DNA of 64,000 bases, from NCBI GenBank assembly GCA_029378245.1, contig JARKIF010000009.1:868001-932000 (forward strand), written 5' to 3'. A program made the position numbers and the translations under genes. Below, piece by piece: positions 24,201 to 36,348 of the stretch; position 1 is the first letter of the stretch, and each line of letters begins with the position of its first letter. This stretch comes from Roridomyces roridus. Lineage: Eukaryota; Basidiomycota; Agaricomycetes; Agaricales; Mycenaceae. Under the pieces are notes generated by a model. It did no database searches, was not told the origin of the DNA, and worked only from the letters and a program-made list of their open reading frames with translations.

Positions 24201-24884
24201 CGAGCAAGGTCAGTTGGATCATTTGTCAGTCTTGGGTGCCGCTGATTGCTGGTTAGGCACCGTCACCTGCTGCTCAAGGTGGCGCGTGGACGACAGTGGG
24301 CGCCGGAAAGACGAGTGCGCCTGTAGTTGTTCCAGCTCGGCCGCCGGCAGTGGCTGCGGCCTCTTCCACAAGCAACTCGGTACCTCGGGTCAATGGCGCT
24401 TCTGTACCGAGACCTGCTACGACTCCGGTCAAGGCACCCGCTCCGAAGATTGAGGAACCCGTCGCTGCGTCACATGACTTTATCCGGTGGCTCAATGATT
24501 CTCTCAAGGGTTTGAATAACTCGGTCAACGGTACGATAGGACAATTAATTCATGTCAAGGTCTAACCATTTTCCAGTTGAGGAGATCATGTCGATGCTGC
24601 TCTCGTTCCCCCTGGATCCGGATGTGTCCACGGTGGAGCTGATATCTGATCTTATCTACGCCAACAGTACTACACTGGACGGACGTCGGTTTGCGGCCGA
24701 GTTTGTGAGCAAACGCAAGGCGGATGCGGCATCGCGACCGAAAGGCGCTTCGGCTTCTGGAGCGGGTGCTGGGAAGCCTGTGTCCATTGCCGACGTGGTC
24801 AAGGCGCAGCCGAAGCCGCCTGCTTCGTCGGAATGGGGCGGATTCAAGGTGGTGAATAAGAAAAAGAAGGGTGGCCGGTCGTAA
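21277..24884 (+). CDS. GYF-domain protein (SMY2/GIGYF-like)
   Basis: This is a large, mostly disordered protein with one GYF domain, which binds proline-rich ligands. SMY2/GIGYF proteins act in translational repression and mRNA or ER-Golgi functions. The N-terminus from 21277 (MSTLQFGPEWMRAKPVKP) leads to SHPFRYSREEMLKIYRDGG, a typical eIF4E-partner-like segment in this family. The GYF domain reads WSYLDPQGQLQ, intron, then GPFRADLMQKWYDEGYFNAE and LLMKRTHLDAEWTAVGQL. A Gln/Ser/Pro-rich middle follows, then a coiled coil (SLRDIQDAEAKKAEARKQAE). The C-terminal block SHDFIRWLNDSLKGLNNSVN and EEIMSMLLSFPLDPDVSTVE ends GGFKVVNKKKKGGRS, as in GIGYF relatives. Introns are few and short. Confidence 0.9.
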
Positions 24885-25054
24885 TATTGCTACATGTAGC
24901 TCGACGACACTAATTCATATTTCTTTTAAATTTTCAAACTTGGTAGCCCGGGCTACGGCAATTGCCAAAAAGAGGTTCTCTTGAAACCCCGTTTCGGAAC
25001 GAGCGCGATCAAGAAACTAAATCCTTTCTCTCTCCCTCTACCACGCTCTTTACG

Positions 25055-26154
25055 ATGCCCGTCATTGCCAGACAATTCTTTAACCCTTTCAGTGAGCGGC
25101 ATCGTTCGCGCTTCCAGAGCGAGAAGTTGATTAACGCGTGCAGACCCTTTCGGTCCTTCCGACGACGATACGACGACGAGCACAGCTGGTCTGCAAACTG
25201 CAGCTACGTCGACTCTGACGACCCCAGCGGCTGCGGCCCCAGCAGCTCCAACTACAACTGCAGCCCCAACAGCAACGGCTACCGCTACCTCTGCTGCTGC
25301 TGCCGTCCCAACGACTACTACGGGAGACGGAGCTCCACTGGGTGGAATCGACTCGATTGTCGCGTCTTTGTTTCCGAGTAATACCTCGCCTAGCCTTGTA
25401 CGTCTGTTAGGCCTTCATTCGAGCAAGTTCTTCTACTAATTGCCTCAAAAGACATCGGCTACACCGATACCCACAACTTCCTCGATTGCTGCTGCCACCA
25501 CTGTGAGTTGTGGGTCAAGAAGTAGCTGAATTTCACGCCAAGATACGAACAGAGTCCTACGACCACGCCCACCCTCAGTGCAACGCCCACCAGAGCCAGT
25601 TCCACGCCCTCGGGAACGGAGCAAGCTGCTCGTGCAACGTCCGCATCTGCGTCTGCGTCTGCCAGCTCCACAGGAAATGGAGGCAAGATTGCTGGGGCGG
25701 TATTTGGCACCCTGGCTGGTATCGTGATCGTTTGTATCCTTGTAGGATTCTTCCTCGTGAGTTTCCTTTTGGATGCGAGTCGCAGTAAACTGAACCTGTG
25801 CATTAGCGCCGCTGGAACCGTCGTCGCGAGCGCGAGTCCGAGTCGGTGAATTTTGAACCTTTCGAGTTCCGTCGGTCGGCCATGATAGCTCAGGAGAGGC
25901 CGCAAATGGAGGAGAAGATGAGCGCGCCGGGATACCCAGAGATGACCTACGCGAGCCCAAGCGCAGCGATATACCCAGAGGGATACTACCCACAGCAGCA
26001 GCAGCAGCAAGTCTATTCGCCTCATCCACACTATGGCTATCCGTCAGAAGCGCAGCAAGTCGCGTACGACTACCAGGGAAACCACCCAGCTGCCCTACAG
26101 CCTGGGCACCGCCAATCGGGTGATCTGGACGATGCGTATGGCGGAATGCAGTGA
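25055..26154 (+). CDS. Single-pass membrane protein with Ser/Thr/Ala-rich ectodomain
   Basis: No named family is recognised. The spliced N-terminus starts MPVIARQFFNPFN and leads into a long Thr/Ala/Pro/Ser-rich segment (for example TTTAAPTATATATSAAAA), likely O-glycosylated. It is followed by the membrane helix AGAVFGTLAGIVIVCILVGF and an Arg/Glu stop-transfer patch (RRWNRRRERESESV). The cytosolic tail is Tyr/Gln/Pro-rich (EGYYPQQQQQQVYSPHPHYG). The layout resembles fungal wall-sensor or mid2-like proteins, but no cysteine-rich WSC domain is present. Four introns are inferred. Confidence 0.65.
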
Positions 26155-26325
26155 AGAGTAGGGAACTGGAACGAGGGCGAGATTGTAGATCGAGACTGTT
26201 TTTGTATGAAGCCTGGAATTTTTGCCGAGCTAGCCGTGATCACCAAACACGCACACACACAAAATGGTTCCACTTGGTAAAATATTTATGGCGCGTCGGT
26301 CTGGGAGCCCCTCCGTGTTACTCCC

Positions 26326-28028
<1,703 letters not shown>

Positions 28029-28125
28029 AACATGAACATTCGGAGCACTATACATATATCTTATTTTGTAACTACAGAGGAGGAGCACCTAATGTTTGAG
28101 CGTAGTCACGTGGGCGTGATTCAGT

Positions 28126-29164
28126 TCAGTTCAGCTTCTCGAGCGCGACGACAATGGTTTCTTCTTCCAACGCCGAGGTGGTTATCTGCGCGGCCAGGAA
28201 TTTGCGCAACTTTTCCTCTTTCCACTTTGCCATGCCCATGATGTGTTCCCGAGATCGAATACCTGCTTTGCAGAAGGCGGCGGCGAGGTGCGGCATGCGT
28301 GGGTGGCATTGGGCCAGGAAGGCTGCCACCCAGTCGCTTGGGAGCGGGGGTATGACCGTGACGGGGGTAGGTGGTTCGGGGCTGTCGTTGCCTGTCACGG
28401 TGCAGTCGACTGGGGTAGTTGGCTTGGCCACCTCCACGGGGGGACTCGGAGGACGACGAAAGTTTTGTGGCTTTTTGACCGTCTTGACTTCCCCAAGCTG
28501 TGGATCATCGTTCGTCTCTGCTCCTCTGCACGCGGGCTTTGGCTGCGGACGCGGACGCGAAGGTATTGGGATGATCACTTCCGGACTCGGCTCCTTCACC
28601 TTGCGTCCTCCCTTGTACCACACACATCAACCTGCGGTCAAGGCTTTCGATTCATTTACTAGCTCACCTGCCTCCCAGCATCAATCTTCAAGTTCCCACT
28701 CTTTTGCAAATAACTAATCGCATACCCCCGTAGCGCATTAACGCGCTCCTCAATGTTGCTGTGTATCCCGGCATTGAAGTATCCCGGGAAAACGGAGGTG
28801 ACGTCTTGTATGAACTCGAGCATGGCGGCTTTTTGCTCTGCGGGGTGGACGGTTAGGTCAAAGTGTTTGTCGGCCCGACGGCGGAATATCTCCTGACGAT
28901 GGATGTAAGGGACATTCAAATGGAGGAGGAGGATGAAAATCTCACTTTGCAGTTTTTGAAAAGATCGGGTTTGTTCTCCAGTCCTAGAGCTAGAGCGAAT
29001 CGTTCTCCTTCCTGTGGCGAGTTAGGGAGGAACGAGTTCTGGAAGGACTGGTACCGAGAGTTTGTTGTTGTCTAACTCGTCAGTAATGCAACTGGAGGAA
29101 TTGGCAGACTCACTACGCTGGACGGGCATGTGGGGAAAGGGCAAGAGGCTTTCAATTCAGTCAT
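28126..29164 (-). CDS. Unrecognised fungal protein with proline-rich middle
   Basis: No family is recognised. Splicing gives MTELKASCPFPTCPSSV, intron, TTTNSRYQSFQNSFLPNSPQ, EGERFALALGLENKPDLFKN, then EIFRRRADKHFDLTVHPAEQ and a helical block ending KIDAGRQ. After a 56 nt intron comes GGRKVKEPSPEVIIPIPSRP with many prolines, and the C-terminus LAAAFCKAGIRSREHIMGMA and KWKEEKLRKFLAAQITTSAL. The last 60 residues look like a small helical domain with SAM-like spacing. All junctions have GT-AG ends and keep frame, which supports a real gene. The start at 29164 was chosen because it is the only ATG in phase with the second exon. Confidence 0.65.
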
Positions 29165-29244
29165 GTCTTTTCCCAAAAAGGTTGTAAACATTCCCTTCGC
29201 GGACAAAAATACAATTGCATTCAAAAAACAGTGTTAGCGACTCA

Positions 29245-30206
29245 CTAATCCCGTCTCCTCCTCGGTGGTGATCGTGAGCGCGAATCCCGCTCTCCCCTCC
29301 TCCCTCGTCCACCGCCGCGATGGGGCGGGGAATCTCTACCTCCTCGCCGAGGAGGCGGAACACGCCGGTCGAGGTCCATTTCCCTGTCCCGGTTACCGCC
29401 ACGTCCAACACCGCCACCTCTCGTCGACAATCCACTTGAATCGCCCCGCCAATGCCCGCCCCCGCGTCCAGCCCCACCCGGGGGCCCACCAGAAGAGCCC
29501 AACCCTCCCCATCCATTGTCCCCTCTAGCACCACCAGGACCACCAGCAGCAGGACGCCATCCATTAGGAGCAGCAGCAGCAGCATTGGGTGCCGACGCGC
29601 TGCCTTTGATGCTGATCTCACTCGGCATCGTCACGTTTTTCGGGAGCAGGACGGCCACGAGCAGAAAATCCCCAGGGACGAAACGTAGGTCGTCGAGCGT
29701 CTTGTCGTCAGGAGTGCTGTCGTCTCCACCAGCAAGAAGACGGGGTGCAGTGGATGTGAGAGTGCCTGGTTCGCCGAGAATGTCGCGCGAGTAGACGACA
29801 CCGAGGTCTTTTGAGGCAAAGCGCCCACGGCTGCCTTGCTCGACGTACACGGCCCGGAAGGAGAAACGGGCGAGAGGGTGTCGGTATTCTGCAACGTGGG
29901 GCGCGGTGTTGCGTAGAGTGGTTAGAACTTCACGGAGCGTTGCGTCTTTCCTGAAACAAGTAGATTATTTTTTGAGAGAAAGAGAGTTAGATAAGGGACG
30001 CACCAGGCAAAGAGTTGCTGCTCATCCGTCGTCGGTAGAGTCCCGTCCTCGAAGAGTGTGATTCGATGGAATCCACCGATTTTCAGGAATGTGCGGATGA
30101 GGAACGGAGCCGTCTACACACATGAGAAACAAGTTGGCTACCACGCGAAATGAACGCCTACTTTTTCTCTCTCGAAGGAGCTGACCGGAATCGAGTCGAC
30201 GTCCAT
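29245..30206 (-). CDS. SAP18 (Sin3-associated/ASAP complex subunit) with RGG/RS tail
   Basis: SAP18 is a ubiquitin-fold protein found in the Sin3 histone-deacetylase complex and in the ASAP/PSAP splicing-linked complexes. The start at 30206 gives MDVDSIPVSSFEREK, intron, TAPFLIRTFLKIGGFHRI, then TLFEDGTLPTTDEQQLFAW and YVEQGSRGRFASKDLGVVYS, with FVPGDFLLVAVLLPK closing the fold. Beyond the usual end is an extension of about 110 residues that is first Gly/Arg-rich (GRGGGHWRGDSSG, RGGGVGRGGNRD) and then Arg/Ser-rich (ERDSRSRSPPRRRRD). Such a tail would favour RNA or splicing-factor contacts. Introns of about 50 nt lie at about 30163-30115 and 30001-29953. Confidence 0.88.
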
Positions 30207-30285
30207 GGTGGTAGATGATGAGCGCGTTTTTGATGAACTGATTGCAAATATGATACACATAGTATTTCAGCTATGGCTACAACAT

Positions 30286-32126
30286 TCAAACAGTCGCAAA
30301 AAGTCGCTTCTTATACGACTCGAGCCCATTCACCCCACCCTCTACCTGCGCGCTCGCCGTACGCAGCTCAAACCGGACATCACCCGCATTGACCCCTTCA
30401 CGCAGCTCAGAGATGCTCCGCACACCGATATCCTGCAGGGAATGTTGCACACCGACATGCAAGTAAGGCAGGAATGCCTTGACGCTCCCCTTGTCCTGCA
30501 CGTCCCCGCTCACACCCTGCGCGACCTTGACCGCACTGGCCTCCGAAAAGTACCGCGACGTGGCAGCATTGTCAAGCGTGGTGCTCTTCTTGGCCTTGCC
30601 GGTAACCTTGCTCTTGCCCTGCTCCATCGCCTCGAGCGAGCCCATACCACGATACGTCTTGACCCGCTTGCCCTCGTGGTAAAAGTACTCGCCCGGCGCC
30701 TCCTCCGTGCCCGCAAGCAGACCACCCATCATCACAGCACCAGCACCAAGCGCAAGAGCCTTGACAATGTGCCCGACATTGGAGATCCCACCATCTGCTA
30801 TAACAGGGACGCCAAACCGGTTCGCAAACTCGGCAACAGCGTAGACGGCAGTGGCCTGAGGACGGCCAACAGCCATAACCTCCTGGGTGATGCAAATCGA
30901 ACCCGAGCCCATACCAACGCGAAGCCCGTCGGCACCGGCAGCAATGAGCGAGGCGGCTTGCTCCCGGGTGACGACGTTGCCAGCAATGACCTCGAGCTTG
31001 GGGTACGTCGCCTTGATCCACGCGACCATCTCAATCTGATAGATAGAGTTGCCCTGCGAAGAGTCGATCACCACAATGTCAAGGCCAGCGGCGACGAGAA
31101 GGGCCAGGCGATCACGGTCGGACGGACGCGTGCCAATGGCAGCAGCGGCGTAAAGCTGCTTGCTCTCCGGGTTCTTGGAAGCGAGGGGATAGGATTGGTT
31201 TTTGAGCAGGTCGGAACGAGCGAGAAGGGAGACGAGACGACCCTCCGAGTCGACGATGGGAAGCTTGCCCTTTTTCGAGTCGCGAAGGATGTCGTTGGCT
31301 TCAAGGAGGGTGACTCCCTGCTGTGCAGTAACAAGTGTCCGCGTCATCACATCGGACAGGGGCACGGTGAAGTCGCGGAATTGAACGTCGCGCGAAGTGA
31401 CGATGCCGACGAGCTTTCCGCCTAAAGAACCAGTGTCTGAGGAAGAGAAGCGTCGGTAAACAATTATAAAACAAGGGGACAAGGTAAAAATCAGAGGTCA
31501 TAGATAGTCTCCGCACATCACGCGTAAAACGCGTTGGCTCGGCAGAACGAAGGTTATGAAATAAAAGTTGCTCATCCGGCGACGGGGGAAGGAAACGTGG
31601 ACGAACCTGTGATGGGGATGCCACAGAATCCAAGGCGTGCCTTGATGTCGAGGACGTCTTCGACAGAGTGGGAGGGGGAGAGCACAACGGGGTTGGTGAT
31701 AAATCCGTTTTCATGGCGTTTCACGGCACGGACCATGGCTGCCTGGTCTTCGGCGGTCTGGTTGTGGTGGATGACGCCGATACCCCCGAGGAGCTGGGAT
31801 AGAACAACATGAGGAAAAATTAATGAAAAAAAGAGTATGCATACCGCCAGTGCAATGGCCATTGAATCCTCCGTGACGGTGTCCATGGGACTACTCATGA
31901 AGGGAGTCTTGAGGACCACATTCCGGGTTATGCGGCTCTCAGTGACGACCTCGGAGGCGGCAAAGTCGATTTTGCCAGGGAGCAGCAAGAAATCGTTGTA
32001 TGTCAACCCGCCGTGGATGCGCGAGTCCATGAGGTCCGAGACAGACAGTCCATCCTTGCGCTGATAGTGCGATGCGAGGAACTTGAGAGCGTCAGCGGGG
32101 TTTTGCTGGAGAGCGGGTGAGGGCAT
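30286..32126 (-). CDS. Inosine-5'-monophosphate dehydrogenase
   Basis: This enzyme converts IMP to XMP with NAD+, the first committed step of GTP synthesis. The start at 32126 reads [20 protein letters not shown]; an upstream in-frame codon is TTG and not used. Seen: [55 protein letters not shown], the two CBS domains (for example [13 protein letters not shown] and [20 protein letters not shown]), [17 protein letters not shown], and the catalytic loop [12 protein letters not shown] with the active cysteine. The flap and C-terminus [17 protein letters not shown] are complete. Introns lie near 31845-31795, 31600-31430 and possibly elsewhere in the N-terminal half. The gene is divergent from CENP-C. 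Confidence 0.95.
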
Positions 32127-32166
32127 GGGTGGGCGAGTTGCCAATTTTTCTCTAGTCAGCCGAGTC

Positions 32167-32173
32167 TTTTATA
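32167..32173 (-). promoter_or_regulatory. TATA box of the IMP dehydrogenase gene
   Basis: TATAAAA on the minus strand lies about 41-47 bp before the start codon at 32126, inside the 136 bp divergent promoter shared with the CENP-C gene. Confidence 0.5.
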
Positions 32174-32262
32174 TGGCCGACGGCCGTTTGATCCGAGATC
32201 CGGATAACGACACTGATCGACTTTGTCTCCAAACATAGGCTCTACCGCAACGGTTCTTGCTC

Positions 32263-33815
32263 ATGGCGCATACACCCTCCAAGCCAGCAAAAGCTCACAT
32301 CCCTTACCGCAACGATCCCGCAACCGGCAAGAAAACGGGGTTCAGCATCAAACGCGTCGAGCGCACTTCAGACGGCTTCGAGCCATTCGACCGCGTTTTG
32401 AAACAAGCCAACTCTCAATCTCCTCCGCGTCGTCGCAGAAAGTCGAAAGATGTGCAGGAAGAACCTGTCGAGGAGGATGAGGAGTTGTCCATGGAACTCG
32501 TCGATAGTACGTTCATGCCACTTATTCGCAGTACTAAACACTAAACGGGGCATCAGGTCCAGTAAACTACTCGACTGCCCCACGCGAGACCACTGCCACA
32601 TCTGCACGCCCGGTTTCGCGTGGATCTCGGTCAGAGTTTGACGATGTGCCATCTCCACGCAAACCGAGGTCTACCGGACACGCGGGTCCTTCACGTCTAG
32701 CGCATGCCCTGACTGCACGAGAATTGCTCGAGCAGGATGAGGGGGAAGACGACTACAACAACGCAGGGGCCGGCGATGACTTTGAAGACAGCATAAATGT
32801 GGAGGAACAGCTCATGTCTGCACCGGAGGATGATCCACAATCCGAAGAGGAGGCCGTGCCGTCCCCACCAAAGAAGAAGCAGGCCCGTAGCAGAGTTCTT
32901 GAGCCCGTCGAGGAAGAGTCTGAAGAGGAGGGGCAGGAGCCGCCGCCAAAGACCCCGCAGGGCAGACCAGTGGACGAGCAGGCTGACTCTGATGATGATG
33001 AGGACACCCCACCGCCGCCCAAGAAGAAACCTCGCTCGGCTCCATCTCAGACGCGCAAGAAGCAGGAGCGCCGCGAAAGCAGCGAAGGAGTTCGTCGGTC
33101 TAAACGCGTGCCAATACCACCACTCGAATATTGGCGGGGCGAAAAATACGTCTACGGTCCGCGTGTCCCTGGTGAGGCGCGCCAGGTCCCCAACATCACC
33201 GAAATCGTCCGCATTCCGAAAGAACCCCCTCCAACCCGCGCTGGAACGAAACGGAAACGGAAACGCGCTGGGGGTAGCTCGAAGGCGCGATCGGTGTCTG
33301 TACAAGAGCGGGAGATCATCGTCGAGGTTCCGTCTGGGAATCCCGAATTTGGCTGGGACGACGAGACGAACCCCGAGGTGGTTGTGTTGGATTACCCTGA
33401 TGGAACTCCGATCGAGCGGCGAATCGCTTTCACTGCTGCGATGTTCGATCCCAGACCCGTCGCTGGTGGACAATGGCTGTTTGAAAAGATCTTTGGCGAC
33501 GATGAATTCATGGCTGCGGGTCAACTCGTGATTCCCCCACAGAGTCGCAAACCCGCCAAGGGCACCAAGGATAACACCTATATCTTCTACGTTATCGAGG
33601 GTGCTATCAAGGCAGTCGTGTCCGAGACTCCAATCGTTCTCGCAACCGGCGGCATGTTCATGGTGCCACGGGGCAACACTTATCATATTGAGAACATATC
33701 GGAGCGTCCCGCCAAGCTGTTCTTCACGCAAGCTCGCAAGGTTGCTGATGAGGAGTTTGAGCAGCTGGTGTCTGCCCAGCGCGGGGCTCTCGGTGTGAGG
33801 TCCAAGAGCGCCTAG
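32263..33815 (+). CDS. Kinetochore protein CENP-C/Mif2
   Basis: This is the inner-kinetochore protein that binds CENP-A nucleosomes and dimerises. The start ATG is 32263 (MAHTPSKPAKAHIPYRND). The first exon ends at ELSMELVDS and an intron near 32510-32555 leads to GPVNYSTAPRETTATS. The acidic, Lys/Pro-rich middle is disordered. The CENP-C motif reads RRSKRVPIPPLEYWRGEKYV, with the conserved Arg and Trp residues that contact the nucleosome. The C-terminal cupin fold follows from about DDEFMAAGQLVIPPQSRKPA through YIFYVIEGAIKAVVSETPIV to GGMFMVPRGNTYHIENISER. It shares a short divergent promoter with IMP dehydrogenase. Confidence 0.92.
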
Positions 33816-33889
33816 TTGAGGCGCATTGCTTTTTTCTTGATTTCATACGATACATACATACTGTTGTACAACAGAAATTTCTTTTGAAC

Positions 33890-35958
33890 TCATACAATGG
33901 GATCCAAAACGGCATTCCACAACGCATTACAAGGACCATCCTAAAGCAATCAGCACCAGGTAAAGTCCCCAACAGAGAAAAGACATACGATCGAGTCGCT
34001 TTGGACAGCCTGCACGACATTGCTGGCCTCAACGTTCCCGTTATAAGCAAGCTTCGCCAACGTGTTGGTCAAAGCACCCGGGATCCATCTCGGCCAGTTG
34101 GGGGCGGGCGCTTGGGTCGGGTTCTTGACAAAGTTGCCCACGATGGTCTGCATCGTCCCTGAGAGTGTGATTTCGGCGGCGGTTGCAGAGGTTTTGTTGA
34201 GGGTGCCAAAAATCCCTGGTAGTTCCGAAGAGTGCCATGCGCCCGCACCGGGGAAGAGTTGCAGGTCCGCGAAAACGGCGCCTGTAGACTGGTCAGGGAA
34301 AGGATTTGTCGACTGACTTGCCAACTTGCCATATGAGTAGCGGAACACATTGGGAAGACCTACGCCCACAGCTGCGGTCGACCACAACTCTGCTGGACAG
34401 AGGAACGCGACGTCTTTTATGATCTCAGCGATGATTGTGCTGTCGTTGAGGCCGGGATACAACGGCCGGACCTCTGCTGCAGTTATAAGTCCGCCAGTTT
34501 CCACTTGGAGGAAAGCGGTGAGGTCGGTGAGGCCAAAGGCAAATACAGTGCCGTCGTTCTGCATATTTCCAATGACTGGATATAACAGGTGAATCACTTG
34601 GAATAGTTGGAAAGGAAAGGCGCACGTACTGAACGGAACGCGAGCGGTCAAGCCAGAACGGATGCGTCCCAAAGGATCCGCGAAAACAGTCACTCTGCAT
34701 GAAGAGTTGGTGGAAGTTGAAATACACAAAGAGCCGACATACCCATCAACGACCGGTTCGAAAGCCCCGCTAGTAGGTCCATTCGTAAAGCTCCGGATGG
34801 TGGCGGCAGGGACCTGTTTTAGACACGCAAGCCGCGCGGGACCAACGGCCTGGTTACATCCTACAGAGGCCGAGAAGTTGTTGAAGGAGGTAAACGACGG
34901 AGTCGCGAGCATGGAGACGACTGCGCCTGACAGCATTATACCAGCGCGGAACGGTGCATCGATTACCGAGTGTCGGTTAATTGCTGCAGAAACTGACTGG
35001 GAACCCGCGGATTGTCCTATCGAGATCTCAGTTATGGCGTCTGTCTACGAGAGACCTCGACCCACCCATGATTGTCACTTTGGTCGGGTCGCCGCCGAAT
35101 TGAGCAATATTTTGCTGCACCCATTTGAAGGCCAACTCTGTTCAACGATATCAGAACGTGAACAGTTGCTTCTGGAGGTACCCACCTTGATCAAGGAAGC
35201 CGAGATTGTTCCCCGTAAGAGGCAGGTCTGGAGAGCCCGGGAACCCAAAGACGTTGGTCCTGTAGTTGAAGGACACGAAGATGATGCCTTGGTTGGCGAC
35301 CTAAAACCATGAGACGGCGAGTTGAAATGAGTGTGCGATTTACCATGGAAGTGCCATCGTATGTAGGAAGAGAAGCCGTGCCAAAGGCTAGGGAACTGCA
35401 GAAAGATTAATGCTTGAGCATGGCGAAATAAATGAACCAACCCTCCGTAGATCCAAACCAAAACCTCCAAGTTTTTAGCACTCGAGGCAGGGGCCCAGAC
35501 GTTTCTGGCTAGCTTGAGCACAATAAAGAAATATACGGGGACACTCACAGGAACAAACAGTCCTCGTTCTCGGCAGGAGGGGGATTGTTGAACAGGAACT
35601 CGTCAAACGCAGCCGTTGCAAAAGCGAATTGCTGGAGACACGAAGGTCCCAGAGTAGTAACATTCTGAGTGGCGGCCGAGATGAATGGTACCGGGGGCTC
35701 CCAACGCAATGCTCCTGTCGGGGGTTGTGCGAAAGGCTACAACAACTTGAACAGACAGAAAGGAATTCAGCCTGAAATCATAATCACAATGCCTTTGAAA
35801 CTGGTCACTGCGAGGAGTGAGTAATTTTTCTCTCGTGAAGAAATCGACAAACCTCCATCAGTAGTCGAGCCGTGAAGTACACCGGAAGTCGTGTTGACAA
35901 CTGTAGGTGCAGCAAAACAAGCGGAGACAAGCGCTGCGAGAGCAAAGAAACTGCGCAT
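33890..35958 (-). CDS. Secreted type-B carboxylesterase/lipase, copy 2
   Basis: This is the same family as the gene at 13401-15333. The signal peptide is MRSFFALAALVSACFAAP, followed by TVVNTTSGVLHGST. Further exons carry LEVLVWIYGG, the NYRTNVFGFPGSPDLPL-type segment (35270-35220), MLSGAVVSMLATPSFTSFNN, FSASVGCNQAVGPARLACLK and LYPGLNDSTIIAEIIKDVAF. The final small exon reads DGPCNALWNAVLDPIV after an intron following QSDSI, with stop at 33892-33890, matching the last exon of copy 1. Many introns of 45-60 nt. The serine-nucleophile exon lies near 35010-34980 (GQSAGSQSVSAAI). No obvious break was found, but the 5' exons are short and were only partly joined. Confidence 0.85.
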
Positions 35959-36348
35959 CCTGAAGCTGGGCAGAGAATCTTTGCTTCAAATGTCAAGAAA
36001 AAGTGCTATTTAAGCATTTGGAGGGGCTCATGAAATATGACCACCGGCTAACGCTTAGGAAGGGAGCAATGGGTTCCGGGTACAAATCGACCATCTCGAG
36101 TTGGCCGCTCCCAGGATGAGTGCAAGTTTGAGAAAAGGACCCGTTTTTGAAGGGGAAGCACACGCGTGTGCGGACTTTGGAGGAAGGCCAGAAATCCCTT
36201 GGAGTTGTTCTGCTCCCGAGACACGTTCACGGTTGCAGTCAATTGAAGCCTTCAAGCTGGGTGCAATCGGCTGCCGTCACGTGCATGTAAAAATGCCCAC
36301 CATTCCTTGATTATTGTACATTACATGTCCTCTTTAACGACGTACCAT
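35959..36348. other. Gene-free stretch upstream of carboxylesterase copy 2
   Basis: This is the promoter side of the esterase and the 3' flank of the F-box gene. ORFs here carry no recognisable content. No repeat was seen. Confidence 0.5.

Noticed and set aside
29516..29600. AGC/GCA triplet run read as a possible poly-Ser gene
   Set aside because: It codes for the poly-Ala part of the SAP18 tail on the other strand.
30205..31425. 406-codon plus-strand ORF opposite IMP dehydrogenase
   Set aside because: The minus strand encodes a clear, conserved enzyme; the plus frame is a codon-usage mirror.
32697..33731. 344-codon minus-strand ORF opposite CENP-C
   Set aside because: The plus strand has the CENP-C motif and cupin fold; the minus ORF is a shadow.
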